Counted from the first letter of the stretch, positions 21,747-30,656 are shown. The stretch is DNA of 34,564 nt from Lachnospiraceae bacterium (GCA_009787745.1 WQST01000003.1:1-34564), one strand, 5' to 3'. The notes: generated by a model not told the origin, from the sequence alone. Numbers and translations are program-made.

Positions 21747-23788
21747 GAAATACTATCAGGTTAAAAGGTAAGTTAAGAAGATATCTGCAAACCTCCATGT
21801 ACCTGGGTGTTTTGCTTGTGTTAGTAAATTTATCTATTTATCTGGTCAATGTATCATCGGGACTGATACTTACTTGTTTTATAATTTTTTATTTTGCAGT
21901 TATTATATCAACCTTGATTTATAACCGTCCTGTCATAATCAATGAATTGGTTTCGTTTGCCGCTCAATACGGTCAGATCCAAAAAGCTTTGCTTTACGAA
22001 TTGGAGTTGCCGTATGCGATTATTGATGATAGCGGGAAACTTATTTGGACGAATCAATCGTTTGAGCAGATTACCCAAAAGGGGAAGAATTACCGTAAAT
22101 CGATTACCACACTTTTTCCGACTTTGACATTGGACAGGCTGCCTGCGGAAGCAGATGAGGTTTCTTTGGAAATCGAACACTACGGGAGCATTTATTCAGT
22201 CGTGCTAAAAAAAGTTTCGATGAAAGAACTGGGTGAAAGCACTACCGTAGTTGATGCGGCGGAGTATGAAGGGTATTTAATTGCGATGTATCTGTTCGAT
22301 ACAACCGCATTAAGCATTGCTTTACAGGAAGTGGACGATCAAAGCTTGGCGCTGGGAATGGTTTATCTTGATAATTATGATGAAGCTTTGGAAAGTATTG
22401 AGGAAGTTCGCCGTTCGTTACTTATTGCACTGATTGACAGGAAAGTTAATAAATACATTTCGTCACTGGACGGTATTTGTAAAAAACTTGAAAAAGATAA
22501 ATATTTAATTATCCTTCGCAAGAAAGCATTAGAAGACCTTAAAGAACACCGCTTTGACCTTCTGGAAGATGTCAAAACGGTCAATATCGGCAATGAAATG
22601 AGCGTTACAATCAGTATCGGTATTGGTCTTGACGGTTTATCATATGCTCAGACTTACGAATTTTCCCGTAATGCCATCGATTTGGCACTGGGGCGCGGCG
22701 GCGATCAAGCAGTCGTAAAATCACCTGATAATATCAGTTATTTCGGCGGCAAAAGCCAACAAGTTGAACGTAATACCCGCGTAAAAGCAAGGGTTAAGGC
22801 ACATGCTCTGCGTGAAATTATTACAGGGAAAGAGCGCGTTCTCATTATGGGACATCGAATGACGGACGTTGATAGTTTCGGTGCGGCGATCGGTATTTAC
22901 CGAATTGCCACCATGCTTGAACGGAAAGCGCATATTGTTATTAATGAGGTAACGACCTCGGTTCACCCGTTGATTGACCTTTTTAAGAATAATCCTGAAT
23001 ATGAAGATGATATGATTATCGGTTGCCAGCAAGCAATTGATATAGCCGACAGTAACGTAGTGTTGGTAGTAGTTGATGTCAACAGACCGAGTATTACGGA
23101 ATGTCCTGAACTGCTTAAACTTTGTAAATCAATTGTTGTTCTGGATCATCATAGGCAGGGAACGGAAGTTATCGAAAATGCTACGCTTAACTATGTTGAA
23201 GTTTATGCTTCGTCTTCATGTGAGATGGTTTCCGAGATTCTCCAGTATATCGGCGACAATATTCGGATTCGCAATGAAGAAGCGGATTGCCTATACTCGG
23301 GTATTATGATTGACACTAATAATTTCGTTACGAAAACAGGTGTCCGTACTTTTGAAGCGGCGGCATTTCTAAGGCGGAGCGGAGCTGATGTAACAAGGGT
23401 CAGGAAGTTGTTCAGGGAAGATGCCCACGAATATAAAGCGAAAGCCGATGCAGTCAGTCAGGCGGAAATATATCGTAACGCATATGCTATTTCCACTTGT
23501 ACCAGCGAAGATATCCAAAGCCCAACGATTATTGGCGCTCAGGCGGCTAATGAACTGCTGAATATTAAAGGTGTTAAAGCCAGTTTTATCCTGACGGATT
23601 ATCAGAATTGCATTTATTTAAGCGCGCGTTCGATTGATGAAGTTAATGTTCAGATGATTATGGAGCGAATGGGCGGCGGCGGCCATATGAATGCCGCAGG
23701 GTGTCAGATAGAAGGTGTTTCCATCGACGAAGGAATTGGCGCTCTTAAACGAACGCTTGATAATATGATTGATGGCGGCGAATTATAG
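21743..23788 (+). CDS. gdpP: Cyclic-di-AMP phosphodiesterase GdpP
   Basis: A 681-residue membrane protein with two N-terminal helices (about 15-37 and 40-60), a PAS domain (85-180), a degenerate GGDEF domain (190-325) and a DHH/DHHA1 phosphoesterase (about 345-675). MGHRMTDVDSFGAA and VVLDHHRQG carry the metal-binding Asp/His residues, and GGGGHMNAAGCQ is the DHHA1 signature. GdpP cleaves c-di-AMP to pApA, a regulator of wall and potassium balance. Overlaps a 7-codon leader ORF. It is followed by rplI 14 bp downstream, the standard order. Confidence 0.95.
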   Translation: MRNTIRLKGKLRRYLQTSMYLGVLLVLVNLSIYLVNVSSGLILTCFIIFYFAVIISTLIYNRPVIINELVSFAAQYGQIQKALLYELELPYAIIDDSGKLIWTNQSFEQITQKGKNYRKSITTLFPTLTLDRLPAEADEVSLEIEHYGSIYSVVLKKVSMKELGESTTVVDAAEYEGYLIAMYLFDTTALSIALQEVDDQSLALGMVYLDNYDEALESIEEVRRSLLIALIDRKVNKYISSLDGICKKLEKDKYLIILRKKALEDLKEHRFDLLEDVKTVNIGNEMSVTISIGIGLDGLSYAQTYEFSRNAIDLALGRGGDQAVVKSPDNISYFGGKSQQVERNTRVKARVKAHALREIITGKERVLIMGHRMTDVDSFGAAIGIYRIATMLERKAHIVINEVTTSVHPLIDLFKNNPEYEDDMIIGCQQAIDIADSNVVLVVVDVNRPSITECPELLKLCKSIVVLDHHRQGTEVIENATLNYVEVYASSSCEMVSEILQYIGDNIRIRNEEADCLYSGIMIDTNNFVTKTGVRTFEAAAFLRRSGADVTRVRKLFREDAHEYKAKADAVSQAEIYRNAYAISTCTSEDIQSPTIIGAQAANELLNIKGVKASFILTDYQNCIYLSARSIDEVNVQMIMERMGGGGHMNAAGCQIEGVSIDEGIGALKRTLDNMIDGGEL

Positions 23789-23802
23789 CAAGGAGAACAC
23801 AA

Positions 23803-24249
23803 ATGAAAGTTATACTTTTGCAAGATGTAAAAAGCTTGGGTAAAAAAGATGATCTGTGCGATGTCAATGACGGATATGCCCGCAATTATATAATTCCCAA
23901 AAAATTAGGCATTGAAGCGACGCCTAAGAATTTAAACGACCTGAAACTAAGAAAAGCAGGTGAGGAAAAAAACGCGAAAGAGCAATTGGAAGCCGCTAAA
24001 GCTTTCGCCGCGTCACTTTCAGAGAAGAAAATTATTCTGAGCATGAAAGCAGGTGAAGGCGGGCGCCCATTCGGTTCGATTTCGACGAAGGAAATCGGGC
24101 AGGCATATAAAGATCAATTCGATATCGAAATAGATAAAAAGAAGATTCGCATGGCGGAACCGATCAAAACATTCGGCATTCACCAGATTTCCGTTAAGCT
24201 TCATCCGCAAGTCACAGGCGAATTGACTGTAGTGGTCAAAGAGGCATAA
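23803..24249 (+). CDS. rplI: 50S ribosomal protein L9
   Basis: A 148-residue L9. The N-terminal RNA-binding domain starts MKVILLQDVKSLGKKDDLCDVNDGYARNY, nearly textbook. The long connecting helix (NLNDLKLRKAGEEKNAKEQLEAAKAF) and the C-terminal domain (GRPFGSISTKEIGQAY, LHPQVTGELTVVV) are complete. AAGGAG precedes the ATG. Between gdpP and dnaB. Confidence 0.97.
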   Translation: MKVILLQDVKSLGKKDDLCDVNDGYARNYIIPKKLGIEATPKNLNDLKLRKAGEEKNAKEQLEAAKAFAASLSEKKIILSMKAGEGGRPFGSISTKEIGQAYKDQFDIEIDKKKIRMAEPIKTFGIHQISVKLHPQVTGELTVVVKEA

Positions 24250-24274
24250 GAGTAATATAAATTGGAGAAGTACC

Positions 24275-25621
24275 ATGGCTACAATGGAGGAAGCGCTGCT
24301 AAAACGGATTTTACCGCATAGCATTGAAGCAGAGCAATCGGTTATCGGTTCAATGATTATGGATCGCGAAGCGATTATCATAGCCGCTGAGATTATTACG
24401 GGAGAAGATTTTTATAGCCGCCAATATGCGGTTGTTTTCGAAGCGATGGTTGAGCTTAATGATGAAGGTAAACCCGTCGATATGATTACGCTTCAAAACC
24501 GGCTTAAGGAAAAAGACGTTCCGCCTGAAGTGGAAAGCCTGGAATTTATCCGTGATTTAATGACCGCCGCCCTGACATCGGCCAATATCAAATACTATGC
24601 GGGAATCGTCTCCGAGAAAGCCACGTTACGAAAGTTGATTAGGCTCAATGAAGAGATCGCGGGTACTTGCTATGCGGGTAAAGAAAGCCTTGATTTTATA
24701 TTAGAGGACACAGAGAAGCGCATTTTTGACCTGATCCAAAAGAATAATACAGGTGAATTCGTCCCTATTCGGCAAATAGTAATAAATGCTTTGGATAAGA
24801 TTGAGTTAGCCGCCAAGAATAAGGGCAATGTAACAGGTATCGCCACGGGATTCGCAGATCTTGATTACCGTACCGCAGGTTTGCAGCCGTCCGATTTCGT
24901 TTTGCTCGCCGCCCGTCCATCGATGGGGAAAACAGCGTTGGCGTTAAATATTGCTCAGCATGTGGCTTTTAAACTTAATCATTGTGTCGCCATTTTTAGC
25001 TTGGAAATGTCAAAAGAGCAGTTGGTTAACCGCCTTTTTTCAATGGAATCGCGGGTTGATTCGCAAAACTTAAGAACAGGGAAGCTTTCCGATACCGACT
25101 GGGAAAGATTGATTGAAAGTGCCGGAATGATCGGCAAATCGAATTTGATAATTGATGATACGCCCGGTATCAGTATCCCTGAACTTCGCTCGAAATGCCG
25201 TAAATATAAGCTGGAATATGGCCTTAAAATGATTATCATTGATTATCTCCAGTTGATGAGCGCGTCAAGCGGAAGAAACTCGGATTCAAGGCAGCAGGAG
25301 ATTTCGGATATATCCCGTTCGCTTAAAGCAATAGCCCGTGAATTAAATGTTCCCGTCGTCGCCCTGTCTCAGTTAAGCCGTGCGGTTGAACAGCGCCCCG
25401 ACCATCGTCCGATGCTTTCCGACCTGCGTGATTCGGGGGCTATCGAGCAGGATGCGGATGTAGTAATGTTCATCTATCGAGATGAATACTACAATAAAGA
25501 AACAGAAAAAAAAGGTATTACCGAAGTCATCATTGCGAAACAACGTAATGGTCCGATCGGTACTGTGGAACTGGTATTCCTTCCGGAGTACACGAGGTTT
25601 GCCAATCTCGCCCGAAACTAA
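24275..25621 (+). CDS. dnaB: Replicative DNA helicase DnaB
   Basis: A 448-residue DnaB-type helicase. The N-terminal collar domain (HSIEAEQSVIGSMI...) is joined to a RecA-like motor with Walker A ARPSMGKTALALN (about 212-224), Walker B MIIIDYLQLM, and the arginine-finger and C-terminal motifs (QLSRAVEQRPDHRPMLSDL, SGAIEQDADVVMFIYR). It unwinds the parental duplex at the replication fork. GGAG precedes the ATG. No intein. Confidence 0.97.
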   Translation: MATMEEALLKRILPHSIEAEQSVIGSMIMDREAIIIAAEIITGEDFYSRQYAVVFEAMVELNDEGKPVDMITLQNRLKEKDVPPEVESLEFIRDLMTAALTSANIKYYAGIVSEKATLRKLIRLNEEIAGTCYAGKESLDFILEDTEKRIFDLIQKNNTGEFVPIRQIVINALDKIELAAKNKGNVTGIATGFADLDYRTAGLQPSDFVLLAARPSMGKTALALNIAQHVAFKLNHCVAIFSLEMSKEQLVNRLFSMESRVDSQNLRTGKLSDTDWERLIESAGMIGKSNLIIDDTPGISIPELRSKCRKYKLEYGLKMIIIDYLQLMSASSGRNSDSRQQEISDISRSLKAIARELNVPVVALSQLSRAVEQRPDHRPMLSDLRDSGAIEQDADVVMFIYRDEYYNKETEKKGITEVIIAKQRNGPIGTVELVFLPEYTRFANLARN

Positions 25622-25634
25622 TACCGATTATAAA

Positions 25635-25669
25635 GAAACCAACTAAAGAGGACAAGCCGGCGTCGGCAT
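25635..25669 (+). terminator. Terminator after dnaB
   Basis: AAAGAGGACA pairs with TGTTCTCTTT (one G-U), with an inner GCCG/CGGC, ending in TTTT. The next gene starts 30 bp later, so partial read-through is possible. Confidence 0.75.
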
Positions 25670-25698
25670 GTTCTCTTTTGCTAAGGAAAGGAGCAAAA

Positions 25699-26409
25699 AT
25701 GAAACAAGAAACCCGTTATCTGATTTCGGATGCCGCCAAAAAAGTTGCTGTTGAATCACATGTCCTTCGTTATTGGGAGGAAGAATTAAAGTTGCCGATT
25801 AAACGGAATGAACTTGGGCATCGCTATTATACAGAAGATGATATCGTTCTCTTCAAGGACGTAAAAGCCTTAAAAGAGCAAGGTTTGCAGCTAAAAGCCA
25901 TTCGGATGATTCTGAAAGACGGGCGGATTAAGCCCTTTCCCGGCAGGGAAATCGCATCAGGTGCAGAAGTACAGGGAGGGATAAATAAATCTTTTAATAT
26001 TATGGATATTGATGAAAAGGATGGTGTAAATATGGAATCACATGATCTTGCAGGCAAACATGTTCTGATGGTAAATTCCAGTGATATTATGAATACGTCA
26101 TGCCCCGACAATTCATTAACGATGGGTAAAGAGGCAAAGAGCCTGAAACTTCAGCAATTACTTAAGCAAATGATCGCAGATGCCGTGCGTGTTAATAATC
26201 AGGAATTAATTGAAGATATCAAAGAGACTATGCTTAAAGAACTCGATTATCAATTCCGCTTACAGGAAGAGCGCGAAGAGAATTATATCAAAGAAAAAAT
26301 AAGCCGTGATGAAGCGCATTATCAAAGAATTGACGAAATGCTTCGCAAACGCAGCCAACGAAAAATAAAAGCGGAAGGCAAAGAAAAGAAATTCTTCAAA
26401 AAAAGTTAG
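25699..26409 (+). CDS. MerR-type HTH protein with C-terminal coiled coil
   Basis: A 236-residue protein with a MerR-like winged helix at residues 4-70 (YLISDAAKKVAVESHVLRYW, HRYYTEDDIVLFKDVKALKEQG). It lacks a ligand domain: a low-complexity middle (80-140) leads to a charged helical C-terminus with a basic end (RKRSQRKIKAEGKEKKFFKKS). The layout recalls RacA-like chromosome-anchoring or division proteins rather than metal sensors. AAAGGAG stands before ATG 25699; an earlier start at 25678 overlaps the terminator. Its place behind dnaB is conserved in related genomes as far as I know. Confidence 0.75.
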   Translation: MKQETRYLISDAAKKVAVESHVLRYWEEELKLPIKRNELGHRYYTEDDIVLFKDVKALKEQGLQLKAIRMILKDGRIKPFPGREIASGAEVQGGINKSFNIMDIDEKDGVNMESHDLAGKHVLMVNSSDIMNTSCPDNSLTMGKEAKSLKLQQLLKQMIADAVRVNNQELIEDIKETMLKELDYQFRLQEEREENYIKEKISRDEAHYQRIDEMLRKRSQRKIKAEGKEKKFFKKS

Positions 26410-26464
26410 CAGTATGAATAAATATCTTAGACACCGAAACATACCTAAGAATTGTTCAGGGCGA

Positions 26465-26539
26465 GTCACCGTCAAGCATCCGAACCGCAATCCCCGAAAA
26501 TTGGCACTTATATGGGGATAACGGGTCGGAACAGGTGAC
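26465..26539 (+). other. Long nested hairpin downstream of the MerR-type gene
   Basis: GTCACC/GGTGAC, CCGAACC/GGGTCGG and ATCCCC/GGGGAT (26490-26495 with 26514-26519) are nested around an 18-nt loop. No T-tract. A 35-codon basic frame (26414-26521) overlaps it but has no ribosome binding site. Possibly a small RNA or mRNA end. Confidence 0.5.
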
Positions 26540-26565
26540 GACTAAAATTAACTTACGCGATACAT

Positions 26566-26733
26566 TTACTGGGCGATAGCACCGACAGGACAAAGTCCTG
26601 CGCAGGCGCCGCAATCAATGCAGGTGTCAGGATTAATTTCATATTGCGAACTGCCTTCGCTGATTGCGTCAACGGGGCAAGAACCGCCGCAAGCACCGCA
26701 ATTAATGCAACTATTATTGATTACATAAGACAT
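26566..26733 (-). CDS. 2[4Fe-4S] ferredoxin
   Basis: A 55-residue clostridial-type ferredoxin, MSYVINNSCINCGACGGSCP and a second half CIDCGACAGLCP. Both halves have the full CxxCxxCxxxCP pattern, so two [4Fe-4S] clusters are expected. It is a low-potential one-electron carrier in the cytoplasm. AGGAGG precedes the ATG. It is transcribed away from the pyruvate formate-lyase operon, 300 bp to the right, and could supply electrons to the radical SAM activase PflA; this link is inferred. Confidence 0.93.
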   Translation of the reverse strand: MSYVINNSCINCGACGGSCPVDAISEGSSQYEINPDTCIDCGACAGLCPVGAIAQ

Positions 26734-26822
26734 ATATTACCCTCCTAATAATAAAATATTTTCATATACATCTTAATACAACTTAATTACAATTACAAGC
26801 GAAATAATCATGATAAACAAGA

Positions 26823-26888
26823 TTATATCATTCTGAGCGTAAGCGTATTTAAGCATGAGAACCTTCGCTTGCGCTCAGAATGATATAA
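26823..26888. repeat. 23-bp inverted repeat (REP-like) between ferredoxin and pfl
   Basis: Left arm 26823-26845 and right arm 26866-26888 match at 22 of 23 positions around a 20-nt loop; both carry ATCATTCTGAGCG. TTCTGAGCG with AAGCG is a core seen in dispersed extragenic palindromes in many bacteria. Confidence 0.75.
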
Positions 26889-26926
26889 GCCTTACCTAAT
26901 GTATTAGAAAAAGTACACATACTTGC

Positions 26927-26955
26927 TTGACCCCCATACCTACATAACATATAAT
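26927..26955 (+). promoter_or_regulatory. Promoter of the split pfl operon
   Basis: TTGACC (26927-26932), 17 bp, TATAAT (26950-26955), 78 bp before the first gene. Confidence 0.8.
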
Positions 26956-27033
26956 ATAAGGGTACTGGTATTAAACATTATGAAATTAACCATAAATCCA
27001 CACATGTGAAAGATTTTTAAGGAGGATATGCTA

Positions 27034-29079
27034 ATGAAACCTGAGTGGCAAGATTTTGTAGGAGGGAAATGGGTCGGTGAAGTTAATGTCCGTGACTTCA
27101 TTATGAAAAACTATCTCCCTTATGACGGGGACGATTCATTTTTAGCGGATGCAACACAGAATACCAAGGATCTTTGGGAACAGGTTCTTGAATTAAGTAA
27201 GAAAGAGCGTGATGCCGGAGGCGTCCTTGATATGGACACGAAAATCGCTTCGACCATCATTTCCCATGGCCCCGGCTACCTTGATAAGAATAAAGAAACG
27301 ATTGTCGGTTTTCAGACCGATAAACCCTTTAAACGTTCAATGCAGCCTTACGGCGGTATCAGAATGGCGGAAAAAGCTTGCTCTGATAACGGCTATGAAG
27401 TCGATCATGAAATCAGTGAGTTCTTTTCGACTCACCGTAAGACACATAATGCAGGATGTTTCGATGCATATAATGACGATATCCGCGCATGTCGTTCATC
27501 GCATGTTATCACGGGATTACCCGATGCTTACGGACGCGGACGCATAATCGGCGACTACCGCCGCGTTGCCCTTTATGGTATCGACCGTTTAATCGAGGAT
27601 AAAAACGAGCAAAAAAATTCGACAGGCCGTGTTATGACAGACGATGTTATTCGTTTACGTGAAGAAATCAGTGAACAAATCGTCGCCCTTAAGCATATGA
27701 AGCAGATGGCGGCTTCTTATGGCTGTGATATATCAAAACCTGCCGCCAATGTTCAGGAAGCGATTCAGGCTACCTACTTCGGTTATTTATCCGCGGTTAA
27801 AGAGCAGAACGGTGCGGCGATGAGCCTTGGCAGAACCTCAACTTTCCTGGATATCTATGCTGAACGCGATATTAAGAACGGAACATTTACAGAAGGTCAG
27901 ATACAGGAATTCTTTGACCACTTCATCATGAAATTAAGATTGATTAAGTTTGCGCGTACTCCTGAATATAACAGCCTATTCTCAGGCGATCCTGTTTGGG
28001 TTACCGAGTCGTTGGCGGGAGTTGGAATTGACGGACGCCATATGGTTACGCGGTCGACATTCCGTTTCCTTCATACCCTGACGAATCTCGGCGCGGCTCC
28101 CGAACCGAATATGACGGTTCTGTGGTCAACAAGATTACCTGCTAACTTTAAGAAATATTGTGCCAAGATGTCGATTTTGACTTCATCGATTCAATACGAA
28201 AATGATGATTTGATGCGCGTTACCCACGGTGATGATTATGCGATTGCTTGTTGTGTATCATCGATGCGGATTGGTAAAGAAATGCAGTTCTTCGGCGCTC
28301 GCGCCAATTTGGGCAAATGCTTGCTCTATGCCTTGAACGGCGGTGTTGACGAAAAGACCTTTAAGCAAGTCGGTCCGCGTTACCGCAAATGCGAAGGTGA
28401 TGTGCTTGAATACGATGACGTAATGGTGAAATTCACCGATATGATGGAATGGCTGGCGGATGTGTATGTCAATACATTAAATGTTATCCACTATATGCAT
28501 GATAAATATTGTTATGAGAGAGCGCAGATGTCTTTGCATGATCGTGATGTTTTAAGATATTTCGCCACAGGTATTGCCGGACTCTCTGTCGTCGCCGACT
28601 CTTTATCAGCGATTAAATATGCTCAGGTCAAACCTATCCGTGATGAAAACGGTTTGATTGTTGACTTTGAAACAACCGGCGATTTCCCGAAATACGGCAA
28701 TGATGATGACCGTGTTGACGATATCGCGAAAAGTCTTGTCAAACAGTTCATGACGATGATCAGACGCCATCATACTTACCGTAACGGTTTCCCGACGATG
28801 TCGGTTCTTACCATCACATCCAATGTCGTATACGGTAAGGCGACAGGTAACACACCTGACGGCCGTAAAGCAGGTCAGCCTTTTGCTCCCGGTGCGAATC
28901 CGATGCATGGACGTGACACTAAAGGGGCGGTAGCTTCATTATCATCAGTTACCAAGTTGCCGTTTGAACATTCGATGGACGGAATTTCTAATACATTCAC
29001 GGTCATTCCCGGCGCGCTTGGGAAAGAAGATAAGGTCTTTGTCGGCGATTTAGATATTGATCTTAGTAAGGTTGAACAA
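27034..29079 (+). CDS. pflB: Pyruvate formate-lyase catalytic core lacking its glycyl-radical domain
   Basis: A protein of about 682 residues that matches PflB from its start to the linker before the C-terminal domain. The catalytic pair Cys406-Cys407 lies in YAIACCVSSMRIGKEMQFFGARANL, and the pyruvate-site arginines region (GRTSTFLDIYAERD) is present. The enzyme makes acetyl-CoA and formate from pyruvate and CoA. Normal PflB is about 740-760 residues and ends with the radical loop SGYAV; here the gene stops at DLSKVEQ, followed at once by a new ribosome binding site (AAGGAG). The radical domain is encoded two genes later. AGGAGG is 8 nt from ATG 27034 and 2 nt from ATG 27028. The stop codon is TAA at 29080-29082. 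Confidence 0.92.
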
Positions 29080-29091
29080 TAAGGAGATTTT

Positions 29092-29292
29092 ATGGAACCC
29101 GGTAAGGTTGCAGATGCGATGATTGACGACATAGTTAATATGCTTGACGAGGGATTTAAAGACGGCGTTGGCCATGTTAATGTCGAAGTTAATGAAAACG
29201 AGCGAGAAATTAAGAATGTCGAAACACTGGGGTGTACGGATTGTGCCAAAACTCCACTAGCATGTAGCATCCCCACCATGTTAAACGATTAA
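29092..29292 (+). CDS. 66-residue Cys-motif protein between the split pfl parts
   Basis: The ATG follows TAAGGAG by 5 nt. Residues 11-33 (IDDIVNMLDEGFKDGVGHVN) resemble the opening of the radical-domain protein (VDNLVSLLDGYAEKGGHHLN), so it looks like a divergent partial copy. After that it differs: there is no SGYAV radical loop, but GCTDCAKTPLAC gives Cys48, Cys51 and Cys58 (CxxC-x6-C). It could bind a metal or Fe-S cluster, act as a thiol redox switch, or hold the core when the radical domain is absent. Not recognised as a known family; function unknown. Second gene of the operon. Confidence 0.75.
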   Translation: MEPGKVADAMIDDIVNMLDEGFKDGVGHVNVEVNENEREIKNVETLGCTDCAKTPLACSIPTMLND

Positions 29293-29308
29293 AAAATAGG
29301 AGGAAAAT

Positions 29309-29557
29309 ATGTCAAACGTAAATACAGCTCAAGTCGATAATTTAGTTTCTTTACTTGATGGCTACGCCGAAAAAGGCGGGCATCACTTAAATGTTAATGT
29401 TTTAAACCGTGATACCCTGATTGATGCCCAAAAGCATCCCGAGAAATACCCTCAGCTTACGATTCGGATTTCGGGATATGCCGTTAATTTCATCAAATTA
29501 ACCCCAGAGCAACAGGCGGATGTCATTTCCCGTACTTTCCACGATCAGTTAAGCTAA
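29309..29557 (+). CDS. Autonomous glycyl-radical domain of pyruvate formate-lyase (GrcA/YfiD-like)
   Basis: 82 residues equal to the C-terminal domain of PflB: VDNLVSLLDGYAEKGGHHLN, then the radical loop RISGYAVNFIKL and QQADVISRTFH. Gly56 in SGYAV is the radical site made by PflA. In E. coli, YfiD/GrcA is a spare copy that rescues an oxygen-cleaved PflB. Here it is the only such domain in the window and the neighbouring core has none, so it should be an obligatory subunit. AGGAGG is 7 nt before the ATG. Followed by a strong terminator. Confidence 0.93.
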   Translation: MSNVNTAQVDNLVSLLDGYAEKGGHHLNVNVLNRDTLIDAQKHPEKYPQLTIRISGYAVNFIKLTPEQQADVISRTFHDQLS

Positions 29558-29578
29558 ATTAATTAAATTTTATTACCA

Positions 29579-29608
29579 ATCAGCGGTTTAACAAACCGCT
29601 GATTTTTT
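29579..29608 (+). terminator. Terminator of the split pfl operon
   Basis: Perfect 11-bp stem ATCAGCGGTTT / AAACCGCTGAT with a 3-nt loop, then six T residues. Confidence 0.93.
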
Positions 29609-29752
29609 GGGGAAGAATGTAAAATATCTACAAAAATATCGCAGGCAAAGGCATCAAAGAATGTAATTTTTGCTAGGTTTTTGCCTCGATATGCTTATTT
29701 TATTGTATTTTAGCGATAATATAGTATACTAAGATTAATATATATGATGTAA

Positions 29753-29783
29753 TTGGCTATCCTTCACTAAAAATGTGTATAAT
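29753..29783 (+). promoter_or_regulatory. Putative pflA promoter
   Basis: TATAAT at 29778-29783 with TTGGCT at 29753-29758 (spacing 19). Transcription would begin about 12 nt before the first ATG, so the usual leader is very short. Confidence 0.5.
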
Positions 29784-29801
29784 ATATAAGGATAAACAAG
29801 G

Positions 29802-30593
29802 ATGGAAAGGATTGGTGAGATTATGCAGGGTAGAGTACATTCGATAGAAAGTTTTGGTACTGTTGATGGACCGGGAACCAGGTTTGTCGTATTTCTGCAA
29901 GGTTGCCCAATGCGCTGTAGTTATTGCCATAATCCCGATACATGGGCCATGGATGGCGGTAAAATGATGACGGTGTCAGAGATCTTCGAGCAATATGAAA
30001 GGAATCGCGGCTTTTACAAAGAAGGCGGTATTACAGTTACGGGCGGCGAACCTTTAATGCAAATTGACTTTTTGATTGAACTGTTTGATATGGCAAAAGA
30101 TAAAGATGTCCATACTTGCATCGATACATCCGGTATTGCTTTTAATCGTAGGAATACTGCGTTCTTAGAAAAACTGGATACATTGATGGAAGTTACAGAC
30201 TTGGTTATGATGGATATCAAACACATTAATCCGACCAAGCACATTGAACTTACAGGGCAGGAAAATGAAAATATTTTGGACTTTGTGGCTTATCTGAATG
30301 AACGTAATGTTGATGTTTGGATTCGGCATGTAATAGTTCCGGGTTATACCGATGATAATATCGACTTATATCATCTGGGATACTTTATCGGTCAGTTTTA
30401 TAATATTAAAGCACTTGATGTATTGCCTTATCATACAATGGGTGTGTCCAAATATGAGAAGCTGGGAATCCCTTACCCTTTAGAAGGGGTGCCGGAAATG
30501 GATCGCGATAGAATTTTGGAAAAGAAGCAAATGATTCTAGCAGGAATCAAAGAAAGAAGGAAAATCGTTACGCCAATTCATAATCATTATTAG
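29802..30593 (+). CDS. pflA: Pyruvate formate-lyase activating enzyme (radical SAM)
   Basis: A 263-residue PflA. The radical SAM cluster motif is GCPMRCSYCHNPDTW (CxxxCxxC), GITVTGGEPLMQ is the SAM-binding GGE motif, and the opening VHSIESFGTVDGPGTRF is the family signature. It uses SAM and one electron to create the glycyl radical, here on the separate 82-residue subunit. It has its own promoter after the pfl terminator. An internal ATG at 29823 (after GGTGAG) is an alternative start that fits relatives better; 29802 has AAGGA at 9 nt. Confidence 0.93.
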   Translation: MERIGEIMQGRVHSIESFGTVDGPGTRFVVFLQGCPMRCSYCHNPDTWAMDGGKMMTVSEIFEQYERNRGFYKEGGITVTGGEPLMQIDFLIELFDMAKDKDVHTCIDTSGIAFNRRNTAFLEKLDTLMEVTDLVMMDIKHINPTKHIELTGQENENILDFVAYLNERNVDVWIRHVIVPGYTDDNIDLYHLGYFIGQFYNIKALDVLPYHTMGVSKYEKLGIPYPLEGVPEMDRDRILEKKQMILAGIKERRKIVTPIHNHY

Positions 30594-30622
30594 TACGTTT
30601 ACTATTGGTATTGCTATAAATA

Positions 30623-30652
30623 AAAAACTGTCGCCGTGAGACGACAGTTTTT
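30623..30652. terminator. Bidirectional terminator between pflA and mecA
   Basis: AAAAACTGTCG / CGACAGTTTTT, perfect 11-bp stem with an 8-nt loop and T-tracts on both strands. Confidence 0.92.
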
Positions 30653-30656
30653 ATGG

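Noticed and set aside
28606..29279. Antisense frames of 100-134 codons over pflB
   Set aside because: Shadows of the strong pflB reading frame without start signals.
27034..29557. Pyruvate formate-lyase broken by a frameshift
   Set aside because: The core stop is followed by a correctly placed AAGGAG and ATG, a whole extra gene lies between, and the radical domain has its own AGGAGG start. A single indel would not give this.
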